DNA of 64,000 nt from Thermoactinospora rubra (GTDB lineage: Bacteria > Actinomycetota > Actinomycetes > Streptosporangiales > Streptosporangiaceae): assembly GCF_002093975.1 (NCBI RefSeq), contig NZ_KZ084332.1, positions 125,510-189,509 of the forward strand, in the 5' to 3' direction. Below are positions 1 to 8,373 of the stretch, piece by piece. The translations under genes and the position numbers were made by a program. The notes beneath the pieces were generated by a model, which did no database searches, had not been told where the DNA came from, and saw nothing but the letters and a program-made list of their open reading frames with translations. Numbering within the stretch: the stretch's first letter is position 1; each line of letters starts with the position of its first letter.

Positions 1-1313
1 GGCGCCGCTTCTGCAGCGACGCGCTGCTGGAGCTGTTCGAGGCGGAGAGGGACGTGCTGCGCGAGGTCACCCCGCGGGTGCCGGTGACCACGAACTTCAT
101 GAGCATCCTGCACGGGCTGGACTACTGGAAGTGGGCGGAGGCCGAGGACGTGGTCTCCGACGACGCCTACCCCGACCCGGCCGACCCGTCCTCCCACGTG
201 GCCGTGGCGCTGAGCTACGACCTGATGCGCTCGCTGAAGCGCCGGCCGTGGCTGCTGCTGGAGTCCGCGCCGTCGGCGGTCTCCTGGCGGGAGGTCAACG
301 TCCCCAAGCCGCCGGGGGTCATGCGCCTGCACAGCCTGCAGGCGGTGGCGCGCGGGTCGGACGGGGCGATGTTCTTCCAGTGGCGCCAGGCGCGCTACGG
401 GCCCGAGAAGTTCCACTCTGCGCTGCTGCCCCACGGGGGCGAGCGGACCAGGGGGTGGCGGGAGACGCTCCGGCTCGGGCGCGACCTGCGTGCCCTGGCC
501 GAGGTCGCCGGCTCGCACTCCCCGGGCGAGGTCGCCCTGCTGCTGGACTGGGAGAGCTGGTGGGGGCTGGAGGCGCCGGAGTCCATGCCGTCGAACCGGC
601 TCAGGCTCAAGGAGCTGATGCTGGCCTGGTACGCGCCGCTGCACGCGCGGGGGATCCTCGTCGACCTGGCGCCGCCCGGACGCGACCTGTCGGGCTACCG
701 CGTGGTGATCGCGCCGAACCTCTACCTATGCACCGAGGAGACGGCCAAGGAGCTGGCCCGCTTCGCCGGGCAGCTGGTCGTGGGGCCGTTCAGCGGCGTC
801 GTGGACGCCCGCGACCAGGTGCATCCCGGCGGCGCCCCGGGGCCGTTGTGCGAGCTGCTGGGCGTGGCCGTGGAGGAGTTCTGGCCGCTGCCCGACGGCC
901 GCGTCCAGCGGACCACGCTCGGCGCGGCGCGCACGTGGGCCGAGTGGATCCGCCTGGAGGGCGCCGAGCCCGTCGCCCGCTACGAGGGCGGCGACCTCGA
1001 CGGGCGTCCCGCGATCACCCGCAGGGGCGAGGTCACCTACCTGAGCTGCCTGCTCGACGACGTCACCCCGGTCCTGGACGACGTCCTGACCCGGGCCGGC
1101 GTGGCGGGCCTCGACGTCCCGCCGGGGGTCGAGGCCGTCCGCAGGGGCGGCCACCTGTTCCTCCTCAACCACACCACCGAGCCGCGCCGGGTCGCCCTGC
1201 CGTGGCCGGGCTTCGACCTGCTCACCCGCAAGCCCATGAGAGACCACGTCGAGCTCCCGGCGAGGGACGCCGTCGTGCTCAGGATCGAAGGAAGCCGTGG
1301 CCGAACGAAGTGA
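1..1313 (+). CDS. GH42-type beta-galactosidase, 5' end cut by window
   Basis: The reading frame is open from base 3, so the N-terminal half of the protein lies outside the window. What remains is the C-terminal part of the TIM barrel, with the phrase LLLESAPSAVSW; its Glu fits the catalytic nucleophile of family 42 beta-galactosidases. A trimerisation-like alpha/beta domain follows (VALLLDWESWW onward), then a small beta domain ending in RIEGSRGRTK. GH42 enzymes hydrolyse beta-galactosides, often oligosaccharides taken up by the cell. No signal sequence can be judged. The stop is 8 bases before gcvPA, so the gene is probably the upstream member of the operon that also encodes a sugar importer. 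The exact substrate is unknown; alpha-L-arabinosidase or other GH42-clan activity is possible. Confidence 0.8.
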   Translation, partial: RRFCSDALLELFEAERDVLREVTPRVPVTTNFMSILHGLDYWKWAEAEDVVSDDAYPDPADPSSHVAVALSYDLMRSLKRRPWLLLESAPSAVSWREVNVPKPPGVMRLHSLQAVARGSDGAMFFQWRQARYGPEKFHSALLPHGGERTRGWRETLRLGRDLRALAEVAGSHSPGEVALLLDWESWWGLEAPESMPSNRLRLKELMLAWYAPLHARGILVDLAPPGRDLSGYRVVIAPNLYLCTEETAKELARFAGQLVVGPFSGVVDARDQVHPGGAPGPLCELLGVAVEEFWPLPDGRVQRTTLGAARTWAEWIRLEGAEPVARYEGGDLDGRPAITRRGEVTYLSCLLDDVTPVLDDVLTRAGVAGLDVPPGVEAVRRGGHLFLLNHTTEPRRVALPWPGFDLLTRKPMRDHVELPARDAVVLRIEGSRGRTK

Positions 1314-1321
1314 GGACACCA

Positions 1322-2689
1322 ATGAGCACAGCACACTCGTGTTTTGAGACCGACGAAGGAGGTCTCAAAACACACCCGTACATTCCGAACTCCGAACCCG
1401 GCGTCCGCGCCGAGATGCTCGCCGAGCTGGGCGTCGAAAGCGTCGAGGAGTTCTACGCCGACATCCCCGCCGAGCTGCGGCTGAACCGCCCCCTCGACCT
1501 GCCCGAGCCGCTGGTCGCCGAGCACGACCTGGTCCGCCACATGCGAGCCCTGCTGCGCAGGAACACCGACACGGTCGAGACGCTCAGCTTCCTCGGCCAC
1601 GGCATCTACCCGCACCACGTCCCGGCGGTGTGCGACGAGGTCAACTCCCGCAGCGAGTTCCTGACCGCCTACGCCGGCGAGCCGTACGAGGACCACGGCC
1701 GGTTCCAGGCGCTGTTCGAGTACACCAGCATGATGGCCGAGCTGCTGGAGATGGACGTGGTCAACGTCCCGACCTACGACGGCTTCCAGGCCACCGGCAC
1801 CGCCCTGCGCATGGCCTGCCGCCACACCGGGCGGGCCAGGGTCCTGCTCAGCTCCGCGATCAGCGCCGACAAGCTGAGCAAGCTGCGCGACTTCCTCGCC
1901 CCCGACATCGAGATCGTGCTCGCCCCTGTCGCGGGCAACGGCGAGATGGGCGACGTGGGGATCGACGACAGCTTCGCCGCGATCTACCTGGAGACCCCCA
2001 ACGTCTACGGCGTCGTCGAGACGCGCGGCCGGGATCTGGCCGACCTCGCGCACGCGCACGGCGCGCTGCTGGTCGTCGGCGCCGACCCGATCTCGCTCGG
2101 CGTGCTGGCCCCGCCCGCCGCCTACGGCGCCGACATCGCCTGCGGCGACATCCAGTCGCTCGGCATGCACCAGTCCTACGGCGGCGGCCACGCCGGCTAC
2201 ATCGCCACCCACGACCACGAGCCGCTGGTCGCCGAGTTCCCCAGCCGCCTGTTCGGCATCGCGCCGACCGCCGTGCCCGGTGAGTACGGCTTCGGCGACG
2301 TCTTCTACGACCGCACCTCCTTCGCCCACCGCGAGGACGGCAAGGAGTGGGTCGGCACCGCGGCCGCGCTGTGGGGCATCACCGCCGGGGTGTACCTGGC
2401 TCTCATGGGCCCGCAGGGCATGCGCGAGATCGGCGCGACCATCCTGGCCCGCACCCGCTACGCCATGGACGCCCTCGCGCCCCACGTCACCGTCCTGCAC
2501 CAGGACGCGATCCACTTCCGCGAGTTCGCGATCGAGGCGCCGCCCGGCCTGCTGGAGCGGCTGCGCGCCAAGGGCATCTTCGGCGGCGTCCCGCTCGACG
2601 ACCGCACGGTGCTGGTCTGCGTGACCGAGCGCCACTCCATCGCCGACATCGACCGGCTCGCGGCAGCCGTACGGGAGGTCATGACGTGA
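1322..2689 (+). CDS. gcvPA: Glycine dehydrogenase (decarboxylating) subunit 1
   Basis: Predicted 455 aa, the usual size of the N-terminal half of P-protein in organisms that split it into two subunits. With gcvPB it decarboxylates glycine using PLP and passes the aminomethyl group to lipoyl H-protein. The family-like N-terminus begins at HPYIPNSEPGVRAEML (residue 18); the preceding residues are an unusual leader encoded by a 13-bp inverted repeat. Motifs such as FLGHGIYPHHVP and SMMAELLEMDVVN are typical of the subunit. The ATG follows a weak GAGG-like site; it is the only good start before the conserved region. It overlaps gcvPB by 4 bases. No gcvT or gcvH is nearby, so H- and T-protein must come from elsewhere. 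Most actinomycetes carry a single-chain P-protein, so this pair may be a specialised paralogue (inference). Confidence 0.9.
   Translation: MSTAHSCFETDEGGLKTHPYIPNSEPGVRAEMLAELGVESVEEFYADIPAELRLNRPLDLPEPLVAEHDLVRHMRALLRRNTDTVETLSFLGHGIYPHHVPAVCDEVNSRSEFLTAYAGEPYEDHGRFQALFEYTSMMAELLEMDVVNVPTYDGFQATGTALRMACRHTGRARVLLSSAISADKLSKLRDFLAPDIEIVLAPVAGNGEMGDVGIDDSFAAIYLETPNVYGVVETRGRDLADLAHAHGALLVVGADPISLGVLAPPAAYGADIACGDIQSLGMHQSYGGGHAGYIATHDHEPLVAEFPSRLFGIAPTAVPGEYGFGDVFYDRTSFAHREDGKEWVGTAAALWGITAGVYLALMGPQGMREIGATILARTRYAMDALAPHVTVLHQDAIHFREFAIEAPPGLLERLRAKGIFGGVPLDDRTVLVCVTERHSIADIDRLAAAVREVMT
1339..1373. repeat. Perfect 13-bp inverted repeat inside the gcvPA leader
   Basis: Arms at 1339-1351 and 1361-1373 are exact reverse complements (core GTTTTGAGAC / GTCTCAAAAC) around a 9-base loop. 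The arms are AT-rich in a very GC-rich setting. AAGGAGGT at 1356-1363, spanning loop and right arm, is a perfect Shine-Dalgarno-like sequence, but no ATG, GTG or TTG lies at a useful distance after it. The sequence just before the repeat, ACCAATGAGCACAGCAC at 1318-1334, recurs with one change (ACCAATAAGCACAGCAC) at 2707-2723 in the 5' end of gcvPB. This suggests a small repetitive element that has been captured in gene leaders. Confidence 0.75.
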
Positions 2690-4269
2690 GCGAGCTTGCC
2701 GAGCGAACCAATAAGCACAGCACGGGAGAGTCCTTCGCCGAGCCGCACGGGCAGCTGCCCGTGCGGCCGAAGCCGCCGCTGCGCCGCTTCCACCAGGCCC
2801 GCTGGGACGAGCCGATCATCTTCGAGCTGTCGCGGCCGGGCCGGCGCGGCATCGCCGTACCAGAACCGGGCGCGCCGGAGGTGGAGCTGCCCGAGGCGGT
2901 ACGGCGCGCGCAGCCGCCCAGGCTGCCCGAGCTGTCCCAGCCGCACGTGCTGCGGCACTACCTGCGGCTGTCGCAGGAGAACCTGGGCGCCGACCTCAAC
3001 GTCGACGTGGGCCAGGGCACCTGCACGATGAAGTACAGCCCCAAGGTCAACGACCGCTTCGCCGCCGAGGTGGCCGAGCTGCACCCCGCCCAGCCGGTCG
3101 ACACGGTCCAGGGCGTGCTGGAGATCTACCACCGCCTGGAGCGGATGCTCGCCGAGATCTCCGGCATGGCGCGCGTGTCGCTCCAGCCCGGCTCCGGCTC
3201 GGCCGCGATCTACGCCAACGTCGCGATGATCCGCGCCTACCACGCCTCGCGCGGCGAGGGCCACCGCGACCAGGTCATCACCACCCTGTTCTCGCACCCC
3301 TCCAACGCGGCCTGCGCCAAGACGGCCGGCTACGAAATCGTCACGCTGATGCCCGACGCCGACGGCTACCCCGACATCGAGGCGCTGAAGGCGGCGATCG
3401 GCCCGCGCACCGCCGCCCTGATGATCACCAACCCCGAGGACACCGGGATCTTCAACCCGCGCATCAAGGAGTTCGTCGACCTCGTCCACTCCGTGGGCGG
3501 CCTGGCCTGCTACGACCAGGCCAACGCCAACGGCATCCTCGGCATCACGCGGGCCCGCGACGCCGGGTTCGACCTGGGGCACTTCAACCTGCACAAGACG
3601 TTCTCCACCCCGCACGCCTGCGGCGGCCCGGCGGCGGGCGCGTGCGGGGTGTCGGAGGCGCTCGCGCCGTTCCTGCCGGGGCCGGTGGTGACCTTCGACG
3701 GGACCTCCTACGGCCTGGAGACGCCCGAGCGGTCGATCGGGAAGATCCGGCCGGGCCTCGGCGTGACGCCGAACATCGTCCGCGCCTACGCATGGATCAT
3801 GGCGCTGGGCGCCGAGGGGCTGCGCGCCGTGGCGGAGACCGCGGCGCTGAACAACAACTACCTCATGAGCAGGGTCCTGCGGATCCCGGGCACGTCGGCC
3901 CCCTGGGACAAGCGGCGCATCGAGCAGGTCCGCTACTCCTGGCGGGAGCTGTCGGAGGAGACCGGCGTGCACTCGGAGGAGATCGGCGTGCGGGCGGCCG
4001 ACTTCGGGGTGCACTACTGGACCTCCCACCACCCCCACGTGGTGCCCGAGCCGTTCACGCTGGAGCCCACCGAGTCCTACTCCAAGGAGGACCTCGACGA
4101 GTACGCGGCCATCCTCGCCCACGTCGCGGACGAGGCGCGCAGGGATCCGGCGTTCGTCAAGGGCGCGCCGTACAACCAGACGATCCACAAGATCGACCCG
4201 ACGCCGCTGGACGACCCCAAGCAGTGGGCGCCGACCTGGCGCGCGTACGTCCGCAAGCACCTGGGCTGA
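2686..4269 (+). CDS. gcvPB: Glycine dehydrogenase (decarboxylating) subunit 2
   Basis: Predicted 527 aa with the C-terminal, PLP-binding half of P-protein. The phrase GHFNLHKTFSTPHACGGPA contains the Schiff-base lysine (HKTFS), and a glycine-rich GSGSAA segment and NPEDTGIF phrase are also seen. The GTG start overlaps the gcvPA stop (GTGA), indicating translational coupling. The first ~25 residues (SELAERTNKHSTGES) are not part of the enzyme fold and share a DNA repeat with the gcvPA leader. It is expected to form a heterotetramer with GcvPA in the cytoplasm. The next gene starts 3 bases after the stop, so glycine decarboxylation is transcriptionally tied to the sugar-uptake genes downstream. 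Confidence 0.9.
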   Translation: MSELAERTNKHSTGESFAEPHGQLPVRPKPPLRRFHQARWDEPIIFELSRPGRRGIAVPEPGAPEVELPEAVRRAQPPRLPELSQPHVLRHYLRLSQENLGADLNVDVGQGTCTMKYSPKVNDRFAAEVAELHPAQPVDTVQGVLEIYHRLERMLAEISGMARVSLQPGSGSAAIYANVAMIRAYHASRGEGHRDQVITTLFSHPSNAACAKTAGYEIVTLMPDADGYPDIEALKAAIGPRTAALMITNPEDTGIFNPRIKEFVDLVHSVGGLACYDQANANGILGITRARDAGFDLGHFNLHKTFSTPHACGGPAAGACGVSEALAPFLPGPVVTFDGTSYGLETPERSIGKIRPGLGVTPNIVRAYAWIMALGAEGLRAVAETAALNNNYLMSRVLRIPGTSAPWDKRRIEQVRYSWRELSEETGVHSEEIGVRAADFGVHYWTSHHPHVVPEPFTLEPTESYSKEDLDEYAAILAHVADEARRDPAFVKGAPYNQTIHKIDPTPLDDPKQWAPTWRAYVRKHLG

Positions 4270-4272
4270 GCC

Positions 4273-5397
4273 GTGGCGACGACAGTGGGGTTCGTGGTGG
4301 GACTCGTGGTCAACCCGGTCGCCGGGCTGGGCGGCACGGCGGGGCTCAAGGGCAGCGACGGCGCCGAGGTGCAGCGCGCCGCGCTGGCCGCGGGCGCCAC
4401 GCCCCGCTCGGGCGAGCGCGCGGCCCGCGCCGTGCGCGCCCTGCTGGCCGCCCGCCCCGGCGTGCGGCTGGTCACGGTGCCGGGGGCGATGGGGGAGGAC
4501 AGCGCCCGCGCGGCCGGCGCGTCACCGGGCCTCGTCCGGCTTGCGCGACCGGCAGCCCCCACCACGACGGCGGCCGACACCCGGGCGGCGGTCCTGGCGC
4601 TACGCGACGTCGACCTCCTCCTGTTCGCGGGAGGCGACGGCACGGCGCGCGACGTGCTCGACGCCGTCCGGGAGCTCGGCGGCCAGGCGCCGCCCGTCCT
4701 CGGCGTCCCGGCCGGGGTGAAGGTCTACTCGGGCTGCTTCGCCGTGGGCCCGGCCGCCGCCGGGGAGCTCGCCGGCCTGTGGACCTCGGGCGCGACCGTC
4801 GAGGCCGAGGTCGTGGACCTGGACGAGGACCGCTACCGCCAGGGCCGGGTGAGCCCCCGCCTCTACGGCGTCCTGCGCGTCCCCGCGGCCAGGACCCGGC
4901 TGTCGGGACGCAAGACCGGCTCGGCGGCGGCCGCCCCCGGCACGGTCGAGGGCATCGCCCGCGAGGTCGTCTCCCGCATGCGGCCGGGCGTCCCCTACAT
5001 CCTCGGCCCCGGCGCCACCACCCAGGCGGTCGGCAGGGCGCTTGGCCTGGCCACGACGCTGCTCGGCGTGGACGTGGTCAGGGACGGCCGGATCGTGGCC
5101 GCCGACGTCGCCGAGCGCGAGCTGGCCGGGCTGGCCGGCGGGGCGGTGCTGGTCCTGTCGGTGATCGGCGGCCAGGGCTTCGTGCTCGGCCGGGGCAACC
5201 AGCAGATCTCGCCCCGGGTGCTCAGCCGTACCGGCGGCCTGCTGGTCCTGGCCACCCAGCAGAAGCTGGCCGCGCTCGGCGGGCGGCCCCTCCTGGTCGA
5301 CACGGGCGATGAGGACACCGACAGAAAGCTCAGCGGGCACGTCCAGGTGATCACCGGATACCGCGAGAGCACGATCTACCGGATGGAGACAACGTGA
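4273..5397 (+). CDS. ATP-NAD/AcoX-type kinase family protein
   Basis: Predicted 374 aa. The GGDGTARDV motif at residues 120-128 is the nucleotide-binding signature of the ATP-NAD kinase / AcoX fold, and the N-terminus (VVGLVVNPVAGLGG) also fits that family. AcoX proteins are best known from acetoin catabolic operons and their reaction is not firmly established; NAD phosphorylation is possible. The GTG start follows the gcvPB stop by 3 bases and the stop overlaps the next SDR by 4 bases, so the protein is made together with both. An appealing but unproven idea is that it supplies NADP(H) or phosphorylates a small intermediate for the adjacent dehydrogenases. GTG codons a few residues in are alternative starts. 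Confidence 0.8.
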   Translation: MATTVGFVVGLVVNPVAGLGGTAGLKGSDGAEVQRAALAAGATPRSGERAARAVRALLAARPGVRLVTVPGAMGEDSARAAGASPGLVRLARPAAPTTTAADTRAAVLALRDVDLLLFAGGDGTARDVLDAVRELGGQAPPVLGVPAGVKVYSGCFAVGPAAAGELAGLWTSGATVEAEVVDLDEDRYRQGRVSPRLYGVLRVPAARTRLSGRKTGSAAAAPGTVEGIAREVVSRMRPGVPYILGPGATTQAVGRALGLATTLLGVDVVRDGRIVAADVAERELAGLAGGAVLVLSVIGGQGFVLGRGNQQISPRVLSRTGGLLVLATQQKLAALGGRPLLVDTGDEDTDRKLSGHVQVITGYRESTIYRMETT

Positions 5398-6134
5398 AGG
5401 CACTCGACGGCAAGGTCGCCATCGTCACCGGCGGCGCCTCGGGGATCGGCAGGGCCACCGCGCGGCTGTTCGCGCAGGAGGGCGCCAGGGTCGTCGTCGC
5501 CGACCTCGACGGCGAGGGCGCCCGCCGGGTCGCCGCGGAGATCGGCGGCGTGGCGGTCCAGGCGGACGTGTCGCGCCCCGAGGACTGCGAGCGGGTCGTC
5601 GCCGCGGCCGTGGACGCCTACGGCGGCCTCCACGTGCTGTTCAACAACGCCGGGATCATCCGCCGCACCACCGTGCTGGACCTCGACGTCGAGGAGTGGG
5701 ACCGCGTGATGGCGGTCAACGTCCGCTCCGTCTTCCTGATGTGCAAGTACGCGATCCCCGCCATGACCGGCGGCGGCTCGATCGTCAACACCGGCTCCGG
5801 ATGGGGCCTGAAGGGCGGCGCGAACGCGGTCTCCTACTGCGCCTCCAAGGCCGCCGTGGTCAACATGACGCGGGCGCTCGCGATCGACCACGCCAAGGCC
5901 GGGATCCGGGTCAACTCCGTCAATCCCGGCGACACCGACACGCCCATGCTGCGGGAGGAAGCCCGCCAGCTCGGGGAGGACTGGGCGGCGTTCGAGAAGG
6001 ACGCCGCCGACCGGCCGATGGGCCGCGCGGGCACGCCGGACGAGATCGCCCGGGCCGTGCTCTTCCTGGCGAGCGACGCCGCCAGCTACATCACCGGTTC
6101 CGCCCTCGTCGTCGACGGCGGCGGGCTTGCCTAA
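5394..6134 (+). CDS. SDR-family oxidoreductase
   Basis: A 246-aa classical short-chain dehydrogenase. The cofactor motif TGGASGIG is at residues 12-19, NNAG near 84-87, catalytic Ser135 in TGSGW, and Tyr148/Lys152 in SYCASK. Asp37 at the end of beta-2 (VVADLDG) favours NAD(H) over NADP(H), as in other family members. The GTG start overlaps the stop of the kinase-like gene (GTGA). It sits between glycine dehydrogenase and sugar-transport genes, so it probably oxidises a sugar or polyol derivative released by the two glycosidases of the operon. The substrate cannot be read from sequence. Confidence 0.85.
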   Translation: MKALDGKVAIVTGGASGIGRATARLFAQEGARVVVADLDGEGARRVAAEIGGVAVQADVSRPEDCERVVAAAVDAYGGLHVLFNNAGIIRRTTVLDLDVEEWDRVMAVNVRSVFLMCKYAIPAMTGGGSIVNTGSGWGLKGGANAVSYCASKAAVVNMTRALAIDHAKAGIRVNSVNPGDTDTPMLREEARQLGEDWAAFEKDAADRPMGRAGTPDEIARAVLFLASDAASYITGSALVVDGGGLA

Positions 6135-6146
6135 CGGAGTGTTCCC

Positions 6147-7424
6147 ATGAAACGTGCGCTAGCCGTACTCCTCCTCGCCGCCGCGACCGCCGCCTGCAGC
6201 GGCGGAGGCGGGAGCGGGCCGGGCGTGAAGCAGCAGGGCGGCCAGGTCGTCGTCCGCTGGGCCACCTGGGGCTCGGCGGACGACATGAAGCTGTATGAGC
6301 CGTTCGTGGCGGACTTCGAAAAGCGCCACCCGGGCATCAAGCTCAAGCTGGAGTCGGTGCCCAAGTACGCCGACTACCACCCCAAGCTGCTCACCCAGCT
6401 GACCAGCAAGACGGCGCCGGACGTGTTCTTCGTCGGCGACGACAACATCGGCAAGTTCGTCTCGGCCGGGGTGCTTACCCCGCTCAACGACAAGCTGTCC
6501 GGCCCCGACTCCAAGAGCAGGCCCGAGGACTTCTTCGAGGGCGTGTACGGCGGAGCCAAGAAGGACGGCCAGATCTACGGCGTCCCGAACGACGTCAACC
6601 CCGAGGTCCTCTGGTACGACAAGAAGGCGCTCAAGGACGCCGGGATCGCCGAGGACCCCGCCGCCCTCCACGAGGCCGGGCAGTGGACGATGGCGAAATA
6701 TCTGGAGATGAACGCCAAGCTGGTCCAGGCGGGCAAGTCCGGATCGCTGCTGTGGAACTGGTACGGCTCGACCTACAGCATGATCCACGGCTTCGGCGGC
6801 AAGGTCTGGGACGGCGGCAAGTTCGTCGCCACCACCGACCCCAAGGCGCGCAAGGCCCTGGAGACCCTGGCCAAGGGCTACCGGGACAAGACGTTCGTCT
6901 CGGTGGACCTCCTGCCGGCCAGCAACGGCGCCGACACCCAGTTCGTCAAGCACAAGGCCGGCTTCTACGCCGGAGGCCGCTGGGTCGTCGACGTCGTCGA
7001 GAAGGGCGGCGAGCCGGACAACTACGACATCGTGCCCTTCCCCTCCGAGACCGGCGAGCCGATCTCCGGCGCGGTGGCTGCCTCCTACCTGGCCATCAAC
7101 AAGGACACCGCGCATCCCAAGGAGGCCTTCACCTTCCTGACGGAGTTCGTCAGCAAGGAGGGCCAGACGCTGCGGCTGAAGGACGGCGGCGCCGTGCCGT
7201 CGGTCAAGGGCGCCGAGTCGGTCGTGCTCACCGGCTACCCGGCCCACGCGCAGACGTTCATCGACGTGCGCGACACCGGCTTCGCCAACTACCCGGAAGA
7301 GGTGTCGGTGCCCGGCCTGACCGCCGAGATCAACGAGCACCTGCTCAAGGTCTGGCAGGGCAAGGTGCCCTTCGACCAGGGCATGACCGAGCTGCAGCGG
7401 CTCGTCGAGAGCAAACTGGGCTGA
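6147..7424 (+). CDS. Sugar ABC transporter substrate-binding lipoprotein
   Basis: A 425-aa family 1 extracellular solute-binding protein. The N-terminus is a lipoprotein signal peptide with the lipobox ATAAC (Cys17), after which the mature protein begins VVRWATWGSADD. Aromatic and acidic residues spread through the protein are consistent with oligosaccharide binding. The ATG is preceded by a GGAG at 6136-6139, 12 bases after the SDR stop. It delivers substrate to the two permeases that follow directly. The absence of a local ATPase gene is normal for actinomycete CUT1 sugar importers, which share an MsiK-type ATPase encoded elsewhere. Confidence 0.92.
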   Translation: MKRALAVLLLAAATAACSGGGGSGPGVKQQGGQVVVRWATWGSADDMKLYEPFVADFEKRHPGIKLKLESVPKYADYHPKLLTQLTSKTAPDVFFVGDDNIGKFVSAGVLTPLNDKLSGPDSKSRPEDFFEGVYGGAKKDGQIYGVPNDVNPEVLWYDKKALKDAGIAEDPAALHEAGQWTMAKYLEMNAKLVQAGKSGSLLWNWYGSTYSMIHGFGGKVWDGGKFVATTDPKARKALETLAKGYRDKTFVSVDLLPASNGADTQFVKHKAGFYAGGRWVVDVVEKGGEPDNYDIVPFPSETGEPISGAVAASYLAINKDTAHPKEAFTFLTEFVSKEGQTLRLKDGGAVPSVKGAESVVLTGYPAHAQTFIDVRDTGFANYPEEVSVPGLTAEINEHLLKVWQGKVPFDQGMTELQRLVESKLG

Positions 7425-7428
7425 CGCC

Positions 7429-8364
7429 GTGGCCGTCCTGACCAAGGCCAGGTCCGCCGCCGTCCCGGCCGCGCCCGTCAAGGTGCGCACCCGGGACGGC
7501 TGGTGGGCCGCCTTCTTCCTCGCTCCCCAGGTCGCGGCGCTGCTGGCCTTCCTGCTCGCGCCGCTGGTCATCGCGGTCGCGCTGGCCTTCGTCCAGTGGG
7601 ACGGCCTGACCGAGATCCGCTGGGCCGGGCTGGGCAACTTCGCCGCCCAGCTGACCTCCCCCGAGTTCCTCCGCGCCGTCTGGAACACCGTCAAGCTCGG
7701 CCTCATCACCGTCCCGGTCGGCCTGGGCCTGGCGGTGGCCATCGCGGTGGGGCTGAACTCGCTGAAGGGCCGGGCCGCCAACGTCTACCGGGTCGTCTAC
7801 TTCACGCCCGTCGTCACCAGCTCGGTGGCCGTCGCCCTCATCTGGCAGGTCATCCTCGCCAGCGACGAGAACGGCGTGCTCAACACCTCGCTCAAGCGCT
7901 GGCTCGGCGTGACCGGGCCGGACTGGCTGGGCGACCCCGGCTGGGTCATCGTGGCCGTCGCGATCGTGACCATCTGGTCCTCGCTCGGCCTCAACGTCGT
8001 CATCTTCCTGGCCGGGCTGCAGACCATCCCGCCGCAGCTGCTGGAGGCCGCCCGGATCGACGGCGCCGGGCCGTGGCGGGCCTTCCGGTCGGTGACGCTG
8101 CCCCTGCTGTCGCCCACGGTCTTCTTCTCCACCGTCGTCGCGGTCATCAGCTCCTTCCAGGCGTTCGACCAGATCTACGTGCTGGTCAACCCCGAGCACA
8201 ACGAGGGCGCCCGCACGATCGTCTACGAGGTCTGGCGGCTCGGCTTCAAGGAGTTCGAGCTGGGCATGAGCAGCGCCGCCGCGCTCATCCTGCTCGTGCT
8301 GACGCTGCTGGCCACCCTCGCCCAGTTCGCGGCGCAAAAGCGCCTGGTCCACTACGACACCTAG
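7429..8364 (+). CDS. CUT1 sugar ABC transporter permease, MalF type
   Basis: A 311-aa inner-membrane protein with about six hydrophobic segments. The ATPase-contact (EAA) loop reads LLEAARIDGAGPWRAF, as in MalF-like permeases. The GTG start lies 4 bases after the binding-protein stop. It pairs with the next permease to form the channel of a carbohydrate importer. The residues that determine sugar specificity in this family are not conserved enough to name the substrate. Confidence 0.92.
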   Translation: MAVLTKARSAAVPAAPVKVRTRDGWWAAFFLAPQVAALLAFLLAPLVIAVALAFVQWDGLTEIRWAGLGNFAAQLTSPEFLRAVWNTVKLGLITVPVGLGLAVAIAVGLNSLKGRAANVYRVVYFTPVVTSSVAVALIWQVILASDENGVLNTSLKRWLGVTGPDWLGDPGWVIVAVAIVTIWSSLGLNVVIFLAGLQTIPPQLLEAARIDGAGPWRAFRSVTLPLLSPTVFFSTVVAVISSFQAFDQIYVLVNPEHNEGARTIVYEVWRLGFKEFELGMSSAAALILLVLTLLATLAQFAAQKRLVHYDT

Positions 8365-8373
8365 AGGCATCCC

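Noticed and set aside
1280..1330. Glycine riboswitch before gcvPA
   Set aside because: Only 8 bases separate the genes and nothing resembling the aptamer core is present.
1356..1400. Possible internal start for gcvPA behind AAGGAGGT
   Set aside because: No ATG, GTG or TTG lies within a usable distance; the only in-frame candidate is an ATT.
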